A DNA stretch of 64,000 bases from contig NC_064044.1 in assembly GCF_932526225.1 (NCBI RefSeq), positions 1,061,001 through 1,125,000 on the forward strand, in the 5' to 3' direction. Both the position numbers and the translations under genes were made by a program. The notes beneath the pieces are model-generated. The model made no database searches. It was given only the letters and a program-made list of their open reading frames with translations, and had not been told where the DNA came from. Below are positions 63,301-64,000 of the stretch, piece by piece. The stretch comes from Nematostella vectensis (taxonomy: Eukaryota > Cnidaria > Anthozoa > Actiniaria > Edwardsiidae). How positions within the stretch are numbered: the first letter of the stretch is position 1; each line of letters opens with the position of its first letter.

Positions 63301-63906
63301 GTTTCTTATTTTAGGCTGGATAGGTTCTTGTTTAACAGGCCTAAAATTGGCCTAAAATAGGAAGTCTTAATTGGTATTTTTTTGGCTAACAGGTTCTTAA
63401 ACCCTAGGTTCTTGTAAGCGGAAAAGTAATGTATTGCACCGGGCCAGTCGCAACGCGCACAGAGTAACGCAGGCAGAGTAACGCGCACAGAGTAACGCAG
63501 GCAGAGTAACGCGCACAGAGTAACGCAGGCAGAGTAACGCGCATAGAGTAACACGCACAATGTAACGCGCGATAGCGTGGTCAACTTGAACGTTTGATGA
63601 AATAAGCCAAAAATAGTGCGAGAAACTTTGTATCCGAAATTAGTGCCATAGTAAATCCATTTTATATAATGGACAAGGAAAGGAGCCGTTTATTTATCTC
63701 TTGGCTTCTTGACAAATAAATAATTGGTGTATTGGCGGGGAAATACGCTAAGAACTGTATTGTCAAACTGACCCAGACCTGATCAAAGGGGTACACCCTA
63801 ACTTACGATTATTTGCGTCCATGGTTTGGCATGGCTCCTTGGTAAATGTGACGTCATCAATCGCGAAGGCCTCGCCTTGGATTGGCATATTGGCCGAGAA
63901 CCTGAT
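38804..63906 (-). CDS. Multi-domain LRR GPCR with C-terminal pseudokinase (GRL101/LGR-like), 29 exons in window, 5' incomplete
   Basis: Exons (from 5'): 63807-63906, 62780-62941, 62099-62293, 61336-61512, 60960-61103, 60303-60534, 59640-59782, 59076-59306, 58520-58812, 57836-57941, 57347-57516, 56781-56955, 56621-56659, 55548-55665, eight LRR exons from 55428 to 52330, 51864-51984, 43987-44932, 42137-42330, 41480-41648, 40489-40549, 39518-39716, 38804-39091. They sum to 4839 nt, exactly 1613 codons, and every junction is phase-compatible. Order: MAM end, three FN2, linker, pentraxin, MAM, CUB, LRRNT, LRRs, hinge, 7TM, cytoplasmic linker, kinase fold. The CUB to 39-nt exon donor (ATA|GTTAAG) is weak and is the one place where the gene could be two genes. 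I infer a plasma-membrane receptor with a large ligand-binding ectodomain and an intracellular pseudokinase. Ligand and coupling are unknown. Confidence 0.8.
39700..40095. repeat. 58-bp tandem repeat carrying a kinase-exon splice acceptor, about 4 copies, interrupted by an insertion
   Basis: AAAAGCCTGTGTTGGGAAAA at 39711 recurs as AAAAACCTGTGG at 39769 and AAAAGCCTGTGGTGGGAAGA at 39827; a worn copy is near 40052. On the gene strand every copy reads CCACCACAG|GCTTTT-like. This is the acceptor and first bases of exon 39518-39716. A 161-bp insertion splits the third copy. Confidence 0.8.
39864..40024. mobile_element. 161-bp insertion flanked by GCTGAT duplication
   Basis: GCTGAT occurs on both sides (39858-39863 and 40025-40030). 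The insert begins AACAGGGCCGTAGGCAGGGG and contains a G run. The inverted sequence CTACGGCCCTGTT appears at 41402-41414, marking the end of a second copy of the same family. No coding capacity. Confidence 0.65.
40560..40815. repeat. ATC/GAT microsatellite beside the 61-nt kinase exon
   Basis: CATCATCAT runs with CACCATCATCGTC interruptions, about 250 bp, ending close to the acceptor of exon 40489-40549 on the gene strand. Asp-rich frames are repeat artefacts. Confidence 0.9.
41285..41414. mobile_element. Second copy (inverted, partial) of the AACAGGGCCGTAG element
   Basis: Ends CCGTGCTACGGCCCTGTT, the inverse of the left end of the 39864-40024 insertion, and has a similar long G run (41352-41369) in its body. 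The left boundary is uncertain. Confidence 0.45.
41631..41911. repeat. 49-bp minisatellite, about 6 copies, carrying the splice acceptor of the kinase N-lobe exon
   Basis: CAGAACCATGTAGAAACCCT recurs at 41631, 41680, 41729, 41778, 41827 and about 41876. On the gene strand each copy reads CTCTGTTCGCCCCCAG followed by GGTTTCTACATGGTTCTGTG. That is the polypyrimidine tract, the AG and the first 20 bases of exon 41480-41648. The array lies just upstream of the real acceptor. Confidence 0.92.
42830..43955. repeat. 54-bp minisatellite, about 21 copies, in the intron after the 7TM exon
   Basis: Units contain CTCTCGGGAATTTCTTCGAA, ATGGTTCGTAAAGCTCTCGG and CCCTACTCTTAGGA. A period of 18 codons leaves three long frames open, two on plus and one on minus, of 435-459 residues. 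The array starts about 32 bases past the donor of exon 43987-44932 and does not include the exon end. A run of about 19 G (42780-42798) borders it. Confidence 0.92.
43987..44932 (-). CDS. Rhodopsin-class seven-transmembrane exon
   Basis: A single 946-nt exon, phase 0 to 1, encodes all seven helices. Landmarks: TM1 ILGSLALLGNLCVVVWR; TM2 LTNLAVADWLMGCYLI; Cys at SRLCQFAG before TM3; the TM3 end TADRF in place of DRY; ECL2 Cys in SAVCLPLQ; TM6 VFIILTDFCCWMPV; TM7 VLPVNSSINPVLYTF. NLAVADWLMG-YL and LTDFCCWMP are typical of the leucine-rich-repeat GPCR (LGR/RXFP/GRL101) family. It ends in FRG|G with donor GTGAGT. Intracellular loop 3 is short and basic (RTVSRGVRSTQIRTESSVAK). Confidence 0.93.
45090..51880. 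repeat. 30-bp minisatellite, about 226 copies, each carrying the hinge-exon splice donor
   Basis: Gene-strand unit: GGCGTTACAA followed by GTAAGTACACTAAAATAGAT. The hinge exon ends AAGGCGTTACAA at 51864 and its donor is the first GTAAGTACAC, so the array is a tandem amplification of exon end plus donor. Most units keep GTAAGT; many read ACAG|GTAAGT, the full consensus, while the real donor reads ACAA|GTAAGT. Rare variants repeat 1530 bp apart (TTTATGTAC at 47231 and 48761; GTGCACT at 47655 and 49185), so a 51-unit block was duplicated. The ACTTATAAC variant at 48241, 49771 and 50131 adds a 360-bp step. Very long open frames on both strands follow from the 10-codon period. Confidence 0.96.
51864..51984 (-). 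CDS. Juxtamembrane hinge exon of the LRR GPCR
   Basis: Phase 2 to 0. Encodes DCFLFCCYAVKTLPGIECNS and FSSCDDLMKNKALQ, the Cys-rich hinge typical of LGR/GRL101-type receptors (FCCY----C, FSSC-DLM). The exon ends AAGGCGTTACAA and its donor GTAAGTACAC is the first copy of the 30-bp array. Confidence 0.88.
52330..55665 (-). CDS. LRR N-cap and eight leucine-rich repeats, one 72-nt exon each
   Basis: After a 39-nt exon (56621-56659), exon 55548-55665 gives an LRRNT cap (DCPSSCSCVYTS, then LTAIPKTMPLDTFAL). Eight exons of exactly 72 nt, all phase 2-2, follow: 55357-55428, 54977-55048, 54737-54808, 53801-53872, 53264-53335, 52684-52755, 52536-52607 and 52330-52401. Each encodes one 24-residue LRR, for example LYLQNNKITALSPGVFANLS. 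One-repeat-per-exon in phase 2 is the organisation known from the LGR/RXFP receptor family. It makes repeats easy to duplicate or skip. Confidence 0.92.
53009..53105. repeat. Interspersed repeat segment shared with 25640-25750
   Basis: Both places contain GGATCTG-TCCGCA, then a T-rich run, then GGAAGATGTTAGACCCCTCG or GGAAAGATGTTAGACCCCTC, in the same orientation. Likely two members of an unnamed short interspersed family. Confidence 0.6.
54520..54725. repeat. 21-bp minisatellite, about 9 copies, between LRR exons
   Basis: Units of GTGTCACGCAAGTCGGGACT type, with GATACCGGT and GGCACCGGT variants, starting about 15 bases after the donor of exon 54737-54808 on the gene strand. Confidence 0.85.
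55265..55385. repeat. 43-bp repeat, 3 copies, carrying the donor of the first LRR exon
   Basis: ACGTACATGTACTGTAGATA occurs at 55265 (as ATGTGCTG), 55308 and 55351. On the gene strand each reads CTATCTACAGTACAT|GTACGTATTCCC; the 55351 copy is the real exon end (55357) and donor. The others lie in the intron. Confidence 0.9.
55700..56099. repeat. 30-bp minisatellite, 13 copies, with an internal CGTCATTATGACG palindrome
   Basis: AAATTGCGTCATTATGACGT plus GCAAAGTCGT repeated almost perfectly, upstream of the LRRNT exon acceptor (55666). It continues into looser AAGTCGCTAAGGTGCGTCAT-type repeats to about 56385. Each unit has a perfect 13-base palindrome with a TGACG half-site on either strand. 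Confidence 0.93.
56781..57516 (-). CDS. CUB domain on two exons
   Basis: Exon 57347-57516 encodes ACQQNLTSPSGTFVSPRYPN and YPNNIDCVWRI. Exon 56781-56955 encodes DSLTIIDGVAG, GRYCGTFAP, and SGGVNSGQGFKISYKA. These are the CUB landmarks (SP-YP--Y-----C-W, D-L-I-DG, G-YCG, GF---Y). The exon runs into a stop (AAT AGT TAA) unless it is spliced at ATA|GTTAAG, which is phase 1 and matches the next exon's acceptor. Confidence 0.75.
57215..57325. repeat. CAAA/CGAA tetranucleotide microsatellite
   Basis: AACAAACAAACAAACTAGCA and ACGAACGAACAAACGAAC runs between the two CUB exons, close to the donor of the first. Confidence 0.9.
57836..58812 (-). CDS. Second MAM domain on two exons
   Basis: Exons 58520-58812 (phase 1-0) and 57836-57941 (phase 0-1). 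Sequence SGGYILKSNDSSAK, then CFYFRFMMIGSGEKELELF, KPFK joined to MVVRGTIVPGQGAVAIAK and a final C. I place the donor at AAG|GTGCGA (58519 downward) because KPFK-MVVRGT restores the usual MAM strand; ACG|GTACAG 15-18 bases further on is an in-phase alternative. Confidence 0.7.
58185..58495. repeat. Imperfect tandem array (about 50-60 bp unit) after the MAM exon
   Basis: Units share GTAACCCCATTTGAATCACT and CTAGTGATACCGAGTTATGG. It starts about 20 bases after the donor region of exon 58520-58812 on the gene strand and is more diverged than the other arrays. Confidence 0.8.
58829..58890. repeat. ATC/CAG trinucleotide microsatellite
   Basis: CATCATCATCATCAGCAGCAGCAGC followed by further CATCAT repeats, upstream of the MAM exon acceptor. 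Confidence 0.9.
59076..60534 (-). CDS. Pentraxin (LamG-fold) domain on three exons
   Basis: Exons 60303-60534, 59640-59782 and 59076-59306 join with phases 2 and 1. The sequence follows a pentraxin scheme: LRSFTVCTWLCTDD, a strand ending with FSILNYRNLVISV, then GKWRHVCLTWASRGGVWQLF with NGALVANG, then GLNLWSDVLGADEIS and GNVKAWSSF. The conserved Cys pair (FTVCTW and HVCLTW) is present. Pentraxin domains bind ligands through calcium-dependent loops. They are known in adhesion-type GPCR ectodomains but are unusual beside LRRs. Confidence 0.82.
59800..59965. repeat. Imperfect 20-25 bp repeat TTGATTGACATGTGACCATT
   Basis: Five or six loosely spaced copies immediately upstream of the pentraxin exon acceptor at 59783. 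The exon start itself is not part of the unit. Confidence 0.75.
60120..60305. repeat. 26-bp minisatellite, about 7 copies, derived from the pentraxin exon-1 donor
   Basis: Plus-strand units CCTATGAATTCCGTACATTC plus CCCGCA. On the gene strand they read ATAG|GTGCGGGGAATGTACG, while the real junction reads ACAAG|GTACGGAGAATGTACG (exon end 60303). The alignment covers the AG|GT and about 16 intronic bases. Confidence 0.8.
60880..60958. repeat. 14-bp repeat after the linker exon donor
   Basis: ACAGGTCCGTATAC repeated about five times. It abuts the donor CAAG|GTATATGTGTGTATAC of exon 60960-61103, whose GTATAC motif recurs in each unit. Confidence 0.8.
60960..61103 (-). CDS. Acidic linker exon of the ectodomain
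   Basis: 48 residues, phase 1-1. Starts with a DDPDDC stretch, contains TNTEIHWTSNEDAIASW and PRGDDDLDDVTK. No domain recognised; it connects the FN2 modules to the pentraxin domain and may hold its N-terminal disulfide. Confidence 0.7.
61160..61356. repeat. About 30-bp imperfect repeat carrying the FN2-3 exon donor
   Basis: Plus-strand ACTTACCATACCCAGCACAG with GGAGCCCATT recurs five or six times. On the gene strand it reads CCTGTGCTGGGTATG|GTAAGT, the end of exon 61336-61512 with its donor. Only the outermost copy (61336) is the real junction; others keep GTAAGT or drift. Confidence 0.85.
61336..62941 (-). CDS. Three fibronectin type II modules, one per exon
   Basis: Exons 62780-62941, 62099-62293 and 61336-61512 are all phase 1-1 and so can be added or lost without breaking the frame. 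Each holds the FN2 pattern with C-PF-y-g-y--C----WC-tt-nyd-D--w--C: for example CCVFPFVFKGKCYPWC then DNFDRDGLWGSC; CCVFPFQYGG then NYDRDYLWGDC; CCVLPFIYDGK then NYDRDGRWAPC. All three carry an unusual CC pair before the PF motif. FN2 modules commonly bind collagen or mannose-type ligands. Donors are GTATTT, GTATGG and GTAAGT. Confidence 0.88.
62298..62510. repeat. About 53-bp imperfect repeat upstream of the second FN2 exon
   Basis: Units share AAAAGAACTACGATACCAAA and CATCACATCG. Gene-strand units carry ATGTGATGTTTGGTATCGTAG, close to the real acceptor flank ATGTGATGTTTCTACCACAG, so this array may also be acceptor-derived. Confidence 0.75.
63450..63575. repeat. 28-bp repeat (AGAGTAACGCGCAC / AGAGTAACGCAGGC), about 4 copies
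   Basis: Two alternating 14-bp halves in the intron between the MAM exon and the first FN2 exon. Confidence 0.88.
63807..63906 (-). CDS. MAM domain C-terminal exon (first visible exon of the GPCR-pseudokinase gene)
   Basis: Acceptor TTCTTTAG and donor C|GTAAGT. It encodes IRFSANMPIQGEAFAIDDVT followed by a Lys/Glu stretch and a Cys. The 'G-AIDDV----C' ending is the hallmark of a MAM domain's last strand. The rest of this MAM domain lies beyond the right edge of the window. Confidence 0.75.
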
Positions 63907-64000
63907 CTAAAGAAAGACATTCATTATCTACTTACTGTTATAGAATTGTTTTCAAAAGAATGCCATTTATAATTCTTTCTTTCTTTCGGAAGGCCAAAGC

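Overview
The window is eukaryotic genomic DNA: multi-exon genes with consensus GT-AG junctions, degraded transposons, and minisatellites on an extreme scale (about a third of the bases are tandem repeat). The domain repertoire is that of an invertebrate animal with a cnidarian flavour, most likely a sea anemone or another anthozoan. It includes an LRR-containing GRL101/LGR-like GPCR with MAM, fibronectin-II, pentraxin and CUB modules, a PAN-EGF-SRCR secreted protein, a CLN3/battenin homologue and a START-GOLD lipid-transfer-like protein. The organism is inferred, not proven.

Layout. (1) 155-465 (+): last exon of a gene entering from the left; its 3' end was amplified into a 46-bp array. (2) 3605-7408 (-): four-exon secreted PAN-EGF-SRCR protein, 242 aa, all phases consistent; a dead non-LTR retrotransposon fragment lies in one intron. 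(3) 9536-12048 (+): two-exon CLN3-family membrane protein, 427 aa. (4) 13477-24927 (-): eleven-exon protein, 456 aa, with a START domain followed by a C-terminal GOLD domain; convergent with CLN3. (5) 25.87-37.64 kb: a single 18-bp minisatellite of about 650 copies. (6) 37747-38066 (+): two exons resembling the TM4/C-terminus of an ionotropic glutamate receptor, with no visible upstream exons. (7) 38804-63906 (-): one large gene, incomplete at its 5' end. I traced 29 exons, 1612 codons plus stop, every one in compatible phase. They encode MAM end, three FN2, a linker, a pentraxin fold, MAM, CUB, LRRNT, eight 72-nt LRR exons, a hinge, a rhodopsin-class 7TM exon and a C-terminal protein kinase fold lacking its catalytic residues. 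A GPCR with a built-in pseudokinase tail is the most striking gene here.

The second striking pattern is where the minisatellites sit. In at least seven introns of two unrelated genes the repeat unit contains the neighbouring exon end and its splice site. Donor-seeded arrays: the 30-bp array of about 226 copies before the 7TM exon, the 24-bp and 19-bp arrays in the START-GOLD gene, and short ones at 55.27, 60.12 and 61.16 kb. Acceptor-seeded arrays: 41.63 kb and 39.70 kb. A related array grew from a stop-codon exon at 424 bp. The genome therefore carries long tandem arrays of near-identical splice sites, with the outermost copy used as the real junction. Arrays that do not include a splice site (18-bp, 54-bp, 57-bp and others) are also present, so seeding by exon edges is frequent rather than universal.
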